Below, one piece after another: positions 59,301 through 64,000 of a DNA stretch of 64,000 nucleotides (position 1 is its first letter; every line of letters begins with the position of its first letter). The stretch spans positions 29,189,192 to 29,253,191 of the forward strand of contig CM055097.1 of NCBI GenBank assembly GCA_029204225.1, read 5' to 3'. The notes beneath the pieces were generated by a model. The model searched no databases. It saw only the letters and a program-made list of their open reading frames with translations, and was not told the DNA's origin. Source of the stretch: Diphasiastrum complanatum. Its lineage: Eukaryota; Streptophyta; Lycopodiopsida; Lycopodiales; Lycopodiaceae. The position numbers and the translations under genes are program-made.

Positions 59301-61636
59301 AATAAAAAAGTCTATTCTATCTTGCTCTTTCCTCGCGTTTTCTGCCAACAATAACTATTGAGGGACAAAAAAGGTTTTCGCATTTTATACCCAGTAGCTT
59401 TTGAGACAAAGACACGAGCATTGGAAAACGTGACTCGATAATAGCCACAAGCTCCTCATCGTTAGGAGCATCCACAATGATTCTCTTCCAGAGGTGGTTG
59501 AATTCGTTGCTTTCTGTGATCCAAAAAATCAGTGCATCTAGTCTCCCATCAGTATCAGCCACATGTATTTATAACAATATTGAAACTGCTGCAACATGCA
59601 ACTTGTACCATATATGACTGGAAAAATCTTAATTCAACAACCAAATCAAGAGATAAACAAATTTTCACTCATAAATTGCACAAAAGCACCACGAAAAACT
59701 GAAACAGAAGGAAGTGTCCAACACAATTGCCAAAAAATCTATGGCATATTGATCAAAATAGCTCAAAAGGAGATCATTTCAAGTGCATCAGTTGATTCAG
59801 CCATTTTACCGAACTTAGAAGTAACTGTGGCACAAAGCAAGAGAACATCTACAGTAATCTGTAAATGAGAAATGGACAGGGGCTAAGCACGAGTTATGGC
59901 CTGACTATAAACCTAGCAAACTCTGCATGCACAACACCATACAGAAAGGAAGCAGCTAGGAAGCTGCCATTGACTCTTCATAAATGAACTGCCACCTCAT
60001 CGCTAAGAAATACTCTAGCACATCAATTCAACACTTATATCAACATAACACAAGAAATATATGGCACACGGGTAGACGCACATTGAGAAGGAATCCCATT
60101 CATTAGGACTTAAATCATACACAGAGACTGACACTAATTTGGTCACTTGGCAGTAGAGTTTTGGCCTTGAACTTGAGTTGATCATGCCAGAGACTTCAAA
60201 ATCTAGATGCAATGAGAAAGTGAACTGTTTGCTCAGATTTGATTTCCTAGAACTTGAAGGGATTATAATAGGAAAGGAAAATCTAGTTTCAAGCCCCTAA
60301 AGACTCTGAAAGCACAAAACTTCAGAATGACCCATTGAAGGGCCATCCCAAACGTCAAAGTTTGGAAAAATCCAATCTTTACAAATTTGGGTAAAACAAA
60401 TTATTTGGATGAACTTAAGTTATAAATCAAAGACAAGTGGTAACGTGAAACCACTATGACATAGCAAAATTAAATAGCTATCTATAAGTTTCTAAATCTA
60501 ACCAAAATTAAGCTACCGAGAAATCAATCAATACTTTTATCCTACCACGTGAGACAGCTTTACAATGATGTAAACCTCTGAAGGATCGAGAGTTTTCCAG
60601 CTTGGGATACATTTTCACTTGCTAATTCAGTTTCAGCCTCATCGTGTTGCACCGTCTCCTGTAGTTACCCATTCACTGCCTAGATCTGCTCCTACTTTCT
60701 CTTCTTTGTGTTCTACTACTGGAGGATCTCAATAAAGCCACGAACAAGCAATCTCTGCTGCGTTCTCCAGCCAGAGATAGCTCTACCAGTAGCTATAAAT
60801 TTCAACCTAAGGATTCTAATGGAGCTGTGATTTCAGTTTCTGGGGAGCCAAGTACACCATATAATTACTAACTGTAGGTAAAAGAAAGTTTCTTCAATCT
60901 GCTTTCTTTCGACATTTAAACTTTGAGCATTTAGTATGAATAACCAAACAAATTACAAGTTACAATGTGTGCTCAAAATCTACCACTAAAACAAAATAGT
61001 GGATCAAAATAAGTCTGAATCACAGTCTCACAGCTCGCCTTGATATGCAGATATACTTTGTTTTAAAATTTCATATCAAAATTACATTCAAGTGAAATAA
61101 AAGTAGACATATCAAGATTGACAATAGACTTGGTCCTATCTAAGAGCACTACGTATTCGAGGTCAGCATCCCTTGACATTCAAAATATAGCACAAAAATA
61201 AAATAGTGGATTAAAATAAGTCTGAATCACAGTCTCACAGGTTGCCTTAATTTGCAGATATATTCTGTTTTAGAATTTCAAATCAAAATTACATGCAAGA
61301 TCAATAAAAGATTGGGCCATCAGTAGACAGCAAAAATCATTCGATTAACAATAGACTTAGTCCTATTTAAGAGCACTACGTAATGCTGGACGATTCAAGG
61401 TCAGCATCCTTTGACATTCAAATGAGCTCTTAGCTTCAAATGCTACAAATTACAGTGACCAGTGACCTGATGGAGTGAAATTGTAAGCAAACTTTCTTAA
61501 GATCCACATCCATGTCATGCTCTCTGTAGCATTGAAATATCAAAAATTCCAAATAGGTCATACCTGCATGCGTTGAACCAAACTTCATCCGAGTGATAGT
61601 TGAAAACAGACGAAAATTGTCAGCTGCATGAATTAT
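24292..61636 (-). CDS. MDN1: Midasin (AAA ATPase of 60S assembly), partial gene
   Basis: Nuclear/nucleolar dynein-like ATPase with six AAA modules in one chain. It strips assembly factors (Ytm1/WDR12 and Rsa4/NLE types) from pre-60S ribosomes by pulling with its C-terminal MIDAS domain. Nineteen exons can be joined, mostly with canonical GT-AG borders and consistent phase: the end of AAA1 (61636-59391), AAA2 (Walker A GETGTGKT, Walker B WILLDEVNLAP), AAA3 (GPTSSGKT, WIVLDELNLAP), AAA4 (GETGCGKT, LFLVDEISLAE) and the approach to AAA5 (FGIHPFYIDKG). The intact motifs and lack of in-frame stops argue for a functional gene. The N-terminus and the last third, with the D/E-rich and MIDAS parts, are outside the window. 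Two introns are 18.7 and 9.4 kb and packed with LINEs. One junction (exon 59271) is uncertain. Confidence 0.92.
24413..24760 (-). other. MDN1 intron, 348 bp
   Basis: Short intron between the two lowest exons; GT at 24760-24759 and AG at 24414-24413. No features seen. Confidence 0.8.
24761..24834 (-). CDS. MDN1: MDN1 exon between AAA4 and AAA5
   Basis: Encodes TGLSASGGQKRKNECVQQLL. Acceptor GATACAG before 24834 and donor CCA-GTAGTA after 24761. It starts in phase 1, which fits the exon ending at 34277, 9.4 kb upstream in the gene. Confidence 0.85.
24835..25504. other. Intron DNA without recognised features
   Basis: Part of the 9.4-kb MDN1 intron between the exon at 24834 and the first LINE. 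AT-rich; nothing found. Confidence 0.5.
25505..27400 (-). mobile_element. LINE family A-like 5' fragment
   Basis: Minus-strand order: C-terminal half of ORF1 (27400 to 26711, GLDTAWRTKKD and MDDDLTYIQVEERRQAF), start of the endonuclease (FMDTHESPERGLP near 26530; GVACLYRESLQSVIEFIRHD), then GLDRDLFIAASYF. An internal deletion near 26215 removes GDFNAR through the middle of the domain and joins YVLLT to CHPHSGG. The frame then reads NNVVDYLMGSPAF and LSDHSFLSGS and the connecting region to about 25505. There is no RT or 3' end, so this copy is 3'-truncated, which is unusual for a LINE. It is more diverged than its neighbour. Confidence 0.82.
28371..29450 (-). pseudogene. LINE family A reverse transcriptase
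   Basis: Non-LTR reverse transcriptase: TPDLVRAAIKKLKTHR, SSWCTNIIHLIHKNGDP, YRTIMIGHVLAKIYG, a stop after RRLQALG (29099), then YCCFVDFMKAFDSVPRSLL, and MIAILLYADDVV (28683-28694). The palm is disrupted around 28800-28860, where the frame shifts. Confidence 0.85.
29990..30870 (-). pseudogene. LINE family A endonuclease domain
   Basis: APE-like nicking endonuclease of ORF2. Visible blocks: the METHE-like N-terminal Glu block (near 30735), RDVFIAACYFPPESSSF, FLTGDFNARTASRQ, CHPHSGGHSVVDYLIGSP and LSDHSFLSF, the positions of the metal-binding Glu, catalytic Asp/Asn and final Asp-His. Interrupted by stops at about 30313 and elsewhere. Confidence 0.85.
31161..32139 (-). pseudogene. LINE family A ORF1
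   Basis: Starts MVPPRAARRTVLPPRP at 32139. Residues 20-140 are a Pro/Thr-rich run built from 27-bp repeats (LPRCYLTHP-like units). A coiled coil follows (QMRADLQLLKQELTPLKEVV), then a stop near 31447. The next frame continues with KAHNIRVRGIPDTQDA to 31161. The C-terminal part (TLIIRF, TYIQVEER, RRVIYRDG) resembles a small nucleic-acid-binding fold. LINE ORF1 proteins coat the element RNA. Confidence 0.75.
31720..32095. repeat. Short tandem repeats within LINE ORF1
   Basis: Units of GGGATGGGTAATGTAGCAGCGAGGGAG and shorter variants (15-27 bp) repeat through 31720-32095. Unit sizes are mostly multiples of three, so the protein repeat stays in frame. Confidence 0.85.
32260..32309. repeat. (GA)n at the 5' boundary of a LINE
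   Basis: Twenty-four AG units. The LINE leader (minus strand, CCAGCGCTCCTCCAGCG) begins immediately after it; the other flank is ordinary intron DNA. From 32310 to 32563 nothing is recognised. Confidence 0.96.
32564..33955 (-). mobile_element. LINE family A, 5'-truncated
   Basis: The 3' end shows (GA)n (32564-32580), AAGCTTTATTAACGTC-type sequence, hairpin ATGCC-AAAC-GGCAT (32600-32613) and 3' UTR. Then comes ORF2 C-terminus with SEDE end (33011), the zinc finger region (CTLGEVESEEHFLFRC, first Cys pair damaged) and thumb up to about 33955. There it is cut by LTR-type sequence (GACAGGAAAGTGCTCTGATA). Confidence 0.85.
33964..34235 (-). mobile_element. LTR retrotransposon end with primer-binding site
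   Basis: TGGTATCAGAGC on the minus strand (33964-33975) next to TGTTATGAACATAA... , the inner border of an LTR. A TATA box (TATATAGGGC on the minus strand, near 34135) lies inside. The LTR probably ends near 34220 before an A-rich run. No gag follows on the other side; a LINE fragment lies there instead, so only the 5' tip remains. Confidence 0.65.
34277..34430 (-). CDS. MDN1: MDN1 exon, AAA4 C-terminal part
   Basis: WFQQFQESGRLLSLRDLLSW and INIAEKDIGRNAAYIHGAF, the helical region after AAA4 with the conserved 'LSLRDLLSW' block. Acceptor CTTACAG before 34430, donor TTG-GTAGGT after 34277; phase 0 to 1. The following intron is 9.4 kb. Confidence 0.9.
34545..34599 (-). CDS. MDN1: MDN1 exon with a GC donor
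   Basis: Encodes LMGPHLECVVEPLLQFWQ. Acceptor TTGGCAG before 34599. The downstream border reads CAG-GCAAGT, a GC-AG intron with otherwise consensus bases. Phase 2 in and 0 out, matching both neighbours. Confidence 0.85.
34712..34905 (-). CDS. MDN1: MDN1 exon, AAA4 sensor region
   Basis: LAEKGGPTLEEIIGHFNFHL, then MATMNPGGDFGKKELSPAL and RNRFTEIWVP, the AAA4 sensor-1 and arginine-finger region. Acceptor GCTGTAG before 34905; donor AACAG-GTGTTA after 34712; phase 0 to 2. Its upstream partner exon is 18.7 kb away at 53611. Confidence 0.93.
34906..36265. other. MDN1 intron DNA, nothing recognised
   Basis: AT-rich, with no ORF above background and no repeat signature that I can name. Confidence 0.5.
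36266..36277 (-). promoter_or_regulatory. Primer-binding site variant, orphan
   Basis: TGGTATCAGAAC on the minus strand, one base from the initiator tRNA-Met consensus, followed on the LTR side (36278-36360) by TGTTCGAAAAG. An isolated end of an LTR retrotransposon inserted beside an old LINE. Confidence 0.6.
36360..39320 (-). mobile_element. Old LINE (family C), badly decayed
   Basis: A third, diverged LINE read from high to low coordinates. ORF1-like coiled coil and LREEQEIRQKALNLRMIQ lie at 39260-38990. Endonuclease words lie at 38600 (KCYVWNIDDFSINIALALKS) and 38210 (VLLVVDYNAKMGSKQSR, the GDFNAR region). The linker is at 37200-37000 (FWKKLHAEANQLGEVK). Reverse transcriptase runs at 36950-36370 (SLAGLRLMNSTT, then EQVWAELARLFMVGMEFSGT and GCPLSPTL). 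Stops are frequent. Between 37587 and about 37975 the homology is interrupted by DNA starting TGTTAGAG that may be a solo LTR. It is far older than the family A and B copies. Confidence 0.7.
39321..39692. other. Unassigned DNA with poly-T/poly-G tract
   Basis: A T11G8 tract with AAGAGGGGGG lies at 39331-39360. Nothing else is recognised before the LINE begins at a CTCCCTCT junction. Confidence 0.5.
41358..41740. other. Foreign segment with TTGCATG cluster
   Basis: Replaces LINE sequence. Between 41510 and 41650 the word GCATG/CATGC occurs about ten times, as TTGCATG, resembling tandem RY elements (CATGCA) of plant seed promoters. No ORF; origin unknown. Confidence 0.6.
41715..42521 (+). pseudogene. 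LINE family A ORF2 C-terminal domain
   Basis: The longest intact C-terminus of family A. The thumb-like region (RLHDQGYRLSWFSQASHL, QYIRRFLYRTYLERTW, FLELDASGTPVMPRYLDSG) is followed by the zf-RVT finger CX2CX9HX4C and YYEIRGRYHCLF. An Asp/Glu-rich tail (EDEDYDDDDDEDDG) and a His/Arg end to the stop at 42521 complete it. The finger is thought to help bind the element RNA during target-primed reverse transcription. The first few codons come from the inserted segment. Confidence 0.85.
42856..43550 (+). mobile_element. ORF1-only LINE derivative (HAL1-like), copy 1
   Basis: Begins in a second, partial LINE 3' tail (TTGGCATGGAAAAGACGTTAAAGCTT, 42856-42881). It holds an open ORF1 segment to a stop at 43346, then about 200 bp of 3' UTR and the complete LINE terminus (CGCC-TTTT-GGCATGG, AATAAAGCTT, 43516-43550), followed by (CTT)n(CT)n. 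There is no endonuclease or RT between the ORF1 stop and the terminus. The same ORF1-to-3'UTR junction is found in an independent copy at 63252-63774. That supports a real non-autonomous lineage, not a chance deletion. Confidence 0.82.
42862..43346 (+). CDS. ORF1 protein of the ORF1-only element
   Basis: Open for about 160 codons from an in-frame ATG at 42862 (the annotated start is arbitrary, since the upstream part is LINE tail). KALNIRIRGITNSHDVVGEA, then DTRWRPKKDPDTLVIRF, RGTTIYLDEDLTFIQVQEW and GKRLIYRDGIIRFID align with the C-terminal half of family A ORF1 (44560-44966). The N-terminal coiled coil is absent. It has no stops or shifts over this length, which is unusual among LINE ORFs here. 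Confidence 0.7.
43792..44966 (+). pseudogene. LINE family A ORF1 (one frameshift)
   Basis: ATG at 43792 (MAPPPRTSLTRRTRSPAATS). The Pro/Ala/Ser/Thr-rich N-terminus runs to about residue 95, then a frameshift at about 44083. In the second frame: YTPSRSTELFSSWQLDQIK, a coiled coil (QTLRQEISQLKGTVSSLIN, residues ~170-240), then KAHNIRVRRILDTQDALAEA, DAATLIIRFTSLQSRRDAL, YMDDDLTYIQVEERRKAF and RRVIYRDGRVRFF. The coiled coil plus small C-terminal fold is the usual build of LINE RNA-binding ORF1 proteins. No CCHC knuckle is present. Confidence 0.85.
45036..45848 (+). pseudogene. LINE family A APE endonuclease
   Basis: Open from just after a TGA that replaces the Trp of the usual WNCDG start. CDGIHSSS, LLLFMETHESRERGLP (Glu of the metal site), ARYIWIRIVGHDFGLDRDLF, ILLTGDFNARTSSRQ, CHPHSGGHSVVHYLMGSP (the usual Asp of VVDY is His here) and LSDHSYLSF. 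It nicks target DNA to provide the primer for reverse transcription. The catalytic Asp-to-His change would probably inactivate it. Confidence 0.85.
46425..47760 (+). pseudogene. LINE family A reverse transcriptase
   Basis: All RT blocks are present: SSWCTNIIHPIHKNGDPM, YRTIMIGHVLTKLYG, AGFRAHYSTTDHIFTLR, YCCFVDFRKAFDSVPRSLL, GVKQGCSLSPVLFGLYIDEL and YADD (47148-47159). One TGA (47232-47234) stands where Trp is expected, and the frame reopens at once (GVNTAKTKIMVFNTS). It shifts frame at about 47760 and continues in the ORF ending at 48586. Apart from these two lesions the enzyme looks intact. Confidence 0.9.
47760..48515 (+). pseudogene. LINE family A ORF2 C-terminus with zf-RVT
   Basis: After the frameshift: LHDQGYRLSWFSQASHFLL, GTHQYIRRFLYRAYLDRTW, then CQFCSLGEVESEDHFIFRC (CX2CX9HX4C) and YYEIRGRYHCLFC, ending in the acidic/His-rich tail. 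The annotated frame runs on to 48586 but enters the family B leader at about 48515. Confidence 0.85.
48755..49381 (+). pseudogene. LINE family B ORF1, C-terminus missing
   Basis: N-terminus Ser/Pro-rich, then YTPSKPTEGLFAYDISFIRQ and a long coiled coil (about residues 95-185: GVKERMEQLEQENIYLKQRI, EETSNKISSLEKQVEETKTW). It ends 15-20 residues later at 49381, directly before the endonuclease. The C-terminal RNA-binding-like half seen in family A (IRVRGI ... YRDG) is absent, apparently by a deletion between WAARFKN and the ORF2 start. The true ATG may be 48776 in another frame. Confidence 0.65.
49395..50471 (+). pseudogene. LINE family B APE endonuclease
   Basis: Open from the WNxxG-like start through LKCDILLLAETHESLYRPLP, GVACLTKDVFSSHLKL, GLILLAGDFNARTSIKQ and CHPHGGGHSVVDYFIGSQ, then IPPTIFYHSLLLL. 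The final SDH block reads FYH, so the catalytic Asp is lost. The linker WYDKECFSLHKQVV is followed by a deletion of roughly 300 bp (no RRKKRA ... FWREF segment) and a stop at 50471. Confidence 0.85.
50472..51181 (+). pseudogene. LINE family B RT, N-terminal part
   Basis: NYATKLYTVDFLSISLSPRP, SWCTNLLHPILKVGDPLI, NYRTIMISHTMAKLYGSVL, AGFRAGYSTVDQIFILR and YCCFVDFRKAFDSVPRHLL to GVKQ. A 17-bp direct duplication (GGAGTTAAGCAGGACAT at 51152 and again from 51169) then shifts the frame. The frame after the shift is the ORF at 51190. Confidence 0.88.
51190..52743 (+). CDS. LINE family B RT catalytic part and zf-RVT
   Basis: 517 open codons. SPTLFALYIDDLERIIREEG, YADDVILL (YADD 51298-51309), INIGKTKVMVFNTN-type block, TYLGVLF, and thumb (LMLSRMIRAKQSVPHDIIL). 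QQIYRAYISTVW, the zf-RVT finger CQCCSLQEIEDEFHFIFRC and YYEIRGRYHCLYRDTPLTL follow, then a basic C-terminus (RPKLQHPLRSSRPRALHRR). The start codon is incidental; the part upstream is out of frame because of the 17-bp duplication. This is the longest intact LINE ORF in the window. Shared lesions with the minus-strand family B copies were not seen. Confidence 0.9.
   Translation: MSPTLFALYIDDLERIIREEGGDGCPLADMIIPILLYADDVILLSRSTSGLQQHLDALYTFCQTWGFMVNIGKTKVMVFNTNRQHMRDTVFYYDGLPLEIVTSYTYLGVLFTGPLLTFRPAALSRLRKGHSALVQMQRFSSIYYVHDPNTCYRLFSATVSPVALHSAETWCPGLSRDTWSDISRLQILMLSRMIRAKQSVPHDIILAEFASPPLIVEAIFRIITFIHRVSELDSSRYVATTFTSSHSLASQLSWFQCVSDLLSRWGLSISDLPNGTHAYIRQQIYRAYISTVWSHPDPARVKLHFYHTHLLQLDVSGLPIRPGYLSQTLSFGLRYHLGHFRVSSHQLAIETGRYTDTPRPLRICQCCSLQEIEDEFHFIFRCPAYYEIRGRYHCLYRDTPLTLASFLAFSNARCVGLLLREMFTLRSSFLLDVSDVDHSQSHITHFLNKRDRDETSDSEIDILVRRPKLQHPLRSSRPRALHRRPTPTSHHITQFFISLISVFSFPLCSWWLNRAGG
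52874..52926 (+). repeat. Family B 3' tail: TAATTC hexamers then (TC)n
   Basis: ATAATTCTAATTCTAATTCT... runs to 52905, then (TC)n to 52926. The same two-part tail in reverse complement ends the copy at 6901-6932. Confidence 0.92.
52927..53405 (+). mobile_element. LINE 5' fragment (leader and ORF1 start)
   Basis: Begins at the (TC)n tail of the preceding LINE. ATG at 52939 (MPPCKAPPRSPLPRRHG) in a Pro/Ala-rich frame soon broken, with a 24-bp duplicate of CTTCCTTCTACTGCTGCTCC (53080-53120). Then comes a coiled-coil segment (LLQLKETVAMLIMQRNMMQS, 53270-53390) matching family A ORF1. It stops at about 53405 in intron DNA. It is 3'-truncated, opposite to the usual LINE truncation. Confidence 0.75.
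53611..53913 (-). CDS. MDN1: MDN1 exon, AAA4 Walker B region
   Basis: 101 codons, phase 0 to 0. LPSKIEEHTTLLRILKQV, then FVWHDGSLVEAMQEGDLFLV and DEISLAEDSVLERLNSVLEP (Walker B with DE). Acceptor CCTGTTCAG before 53913 with a pyrimidine-rich run; donor CTG-GTAACA after 53611. The next exon is 18.7 kb away. Confidence 0.92.
54056..54160 (-). CDS. MDN1: MDN1 exon, AAA4
   Basis: 35 codons: GYRPVRDKESILLQYHDAVK ... KLFCGTFQGE. Acceptor GATGATAG, donor GAG-GTAAGT, phase 0 to 0. It joins the previous exon to give the conserved DFLGGYRPVR. Confidence 0.93.
54319..54514 (-). CDS. MDN1: MDN1 exon, AAA4 Walker A
   Basis: IVWTKSMKRLFYLVNKCYEH, LLVGETGCGKTTVFQLLAF (Walker A), LRILNCHQNTETSDFLG. Acceptor GTTGTAG before 54514 and donor GGG-GTAATT after 54319; phase 2 in, 0 out. 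Confidence 0.94.
54690..54763 (-). CDS. MDN1: MDN1 exon between AAA3 and AAA4
   Basis: FAGDLRLESLQKCLESPEAV and LQFGK, phase 0 in and 2 out, matching both neighbours. Acceptor TTCGAAG, donor GCAA-GTATGT. Conservation is weaker, so the exact acceptor is less sure. Confidence 0.75.
54764..55753 (-). other. MDN1 intron, about 1 kb
   Basis: GT at 55753-55752 (AAG-GTATAT), AG at 54765-54764. No feature recognised inside. Confidence 0.75.
55754..57610 (-). CDS. MDN1: MDN1 large exon, AAA2 and AAA3
   Basis: 619 codons, phase 0 to 0, no stops. Residues 50-70 are basic (GRRKRKRAIDKRLLDKW). Walker B of AAA2, GHWILLDEVNLAP, is at about 107-119; sensor FRIFACMNPATDVGKRDLP at 155-172; ALRNRFTEFY at 174-183. 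Walker A of AAA3, GPTSSGKT, is at 370-377, Walker B WIVLDELNLAPPD near 433-445 and sensor MLFATQNPPGLYGGRK after it. The C-terminal helical part holds GFITPRDLFRWAERH. The acceptor is TTTTTGCAG and the donor AAG-GTATAT. Confidence 0.96.
57728..57853 (-). CDS. MDN1: MDN1 exon, AAA2
   Basis: 42 codons: NLSQQSDSTELLGGYKPVEA ... NLFALTFPSQ, the conserved block after the AAA2 Walker A. Acceptor TTTTGCAG, donor CAG-GTATTT, phase 0 to 0. Confidence 0.95.
57952..58131 (-). CDS. MDN1: MDN1 exon, AAA2 Walker A
   Basis: 60 codons: IKAGSNSVFIHTGHAMRSME, EPALLVGETGTGKTTLVQHL, ARQLAVPLVVL. Acceptor GTTGCAG, donor CTA-GTAAGC, phase 0 to 0. Confidence 0.95.
58233..58289 (-). CDS. MDN1: MDN1 exon, short
   Basis: 19 codons, VFPSSLHIGRAILASHGAQ. 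Acceptor CTGTCAG, donor CAG-GTGAAA, phase 0 to 0. Too short for an ordinary ORF scan; fits between its neighbours. Confidence 0.88.
58434..58568 (-). CDS. MDN1: MDN1 exon, AAA1-AAA2 linker
   Basis: 45 codons: ALDIFVGAIHSSADRQLVMR, AIAEQWDIPLGRVNFYDQLL. Acceptor TGGTGCAG, donor CAG-GTCCTC, phase 0 to 0. Confidence 0.93.
58702..58801 (-). CDS. MDN1: MDN1 exon, AAA1-AAA2 linker
   Basis: DLMKWCQRIAKSGLIAVGRT ... KERVYVE, 100 bp, phase 2 in and 0 out. The RDLMKWCQRI block spans the junction with the previous exon and is a midasin hallmark. Acceptor CATTGCAG, donor GAG-GTAGTT. Confidence 0.93.
59011..59110 (-). CDS. MDN1: MDN1 exon, end of AAA1
   Basis: TFNMLKDIGSQSSIHVNTLG, NLSVHIERQFST, 100 bp, phase 1 in and 2 out. 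Acceptor GCTTTCAG, donor CACAAG-GTTTGT. Confidence 0.9.
59224..59271 (-). CDS. MDN1: MDN1 exon, end tentative
   Basis: Starts after GCTATAG with SFGWCEQGKAKAYVRG; the start is in phase with the previous exon. The donor is uncertain. G-GTGGAG at 59224 keeps the frame with the next exon but is not a strong site. The better-looking CCA-GTATGG near 59184 would give a one-base mismatch. A small indel or an extra micro-exon is possible. Confidence 0.6.
59391..59513 (-). CDS. MDN1: MDN1 exon, AAA1 C-terminal part
   Basis: SNEFNHLWKRIIVDAPNDEE, LVAIIESRFPMLVSLSQKLL. Acceptor TTTTTTGGATCACAG before 59513, donor CTGG-GTATAA after 59391; phase 1 to 1. The open frame continues upstream of 59513 to 59562, but that part has no in-phase acceptor. 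Confidence 0.88.
59514..61563 (-). other. MDN1 intron, about 2 kb
   Basis: GT at 61563-61562, AG at 59515-59514. It contains a local repeat: around 60950-61090 and 61180-61330 a stretch with TAAGTCTGAATCACAGTCTCACAG and TTGCAGATATA/TATGCAGATATA occurs twice, about 205 bp apart. Otherwise nothing is recognised. Confidence 0.75.
60960..61370. repeat. Imperfect tandem duplication, period ~205 bp
   Basis: AAAATAAGTCTGAATCACAG at about 61006 and again at about 61214; downstream GACTTGGTCCTAT (about 61128) and GACTTAGTCCTAT (about 61353), each followed by TAAGAGCACTACGTA. Copies have several differences and one insertion. Confidence 0.75.
61564..61636 (-). CDS. MDN1: MDN1 exon, AAA1 sensor strand
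   Basis: IIHAADNFRLFSTITRMKFG, STHAG, 73 bp ending in phase 1. This corresponds to the 'FRLFAT' sensor strand of AAA1 in midasins. Acceptor TTTCCCAG before 61636, donor GCAG-GTATGA after 61564. The most 5' exon I can place. Confidence 0.82.

Positions 61637-64000
<2,364 letters not shown>

Noticed and set aside
59514-59562. MDN1 exon starting at GTG 59562, upstream of 59513
   Set aside because: The frame is open but has no in-phase acceptor. The pyrimidine-rich TTTTTTGGATCACAG ending at 59514 gives a phase that matches the previous exon, and the extra 16 codons are not midasin-like.

Overview
The window looks like nuclear DNA of a green plant with a large, transposon-rich genome. The evidence is plant-type LTR retrotransposons primed by initiator tRNA-Met, LINEs whose second ORF ends in a zf-RVT zinc finger, a hAT transposase, and one conserved host gene split by very long introns. 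The LINE reverse transcriptases are not the usual angiosperm L1 type, so a non-seed plant or streptophyte alga is possible, but I cannot name the species.

One host gene runs through most of the window on the minus strand: MDN1 (midasin), the giant dynein-like AAA ATPase that removes assembly factors from pre-60S ribosomes. I could place 19 exons from 61636 down to 24292, nearly all with matching splice phases. They cover the end of AAA1 through AAA4 and the lead-in to AAA5. Both ends of the gene lie outside the window or are not recognisable. Two introns, about 18.7 kb (53610-34906) and 9.4 kb (34276-24835), are filled with retrotransposons, and the region below 24292 is probably another long intron.

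Layout: 1-2730 holds a gypsy-type gag (plus strand, frameshifted). At 2735-6040 lies a second gag with leader, 104-bp tandem repeats, primer-binding site and LTR (minus). At 6350-9985 are nested LINE pieces (minus). At 10885-11930 are a CT repeat, a minisatellite, a LINE stub and GGTACC hairpins. At 12327-16283 is a complete LTR element with near-identical LTRs and a 5-bp target duplication but no intact genes. At 17230-19696 are hAT transposase remains, and at 19697-20345 a LINE piece. MDN1 exons lie at 24.3-24.8 kb, LINEs at 25.5-33.96 kb, MDN1 exons at 34.3-34.9 kb, an old LINE at 36.3-39.3 kb, a head-to-tail plus-strand LINE array at 39.7-53.4 kb, the main MDN1 exon block at 53.6-61.6 kb, and more LINE ends in CT repeats at 63.15-64.0 kb.

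The most interesting signal is a LINE system tied to (CT)n microsatellites. Nearly every recognisable 3' end has a small hairpin (ATGCC-TTTT-GGCAT) and then AATAAAGCTT running into (CT)n. Every recognisable 5' leader starts directly after (CT)n. Elements are therefore chained head to tail through CT tracts. At least two elements carry only ORF1 sequence and the shared 3' terminus, with no endonuclease or reverse transcriptase, like the mammalian HAL1 'half-LINE' arrangement.
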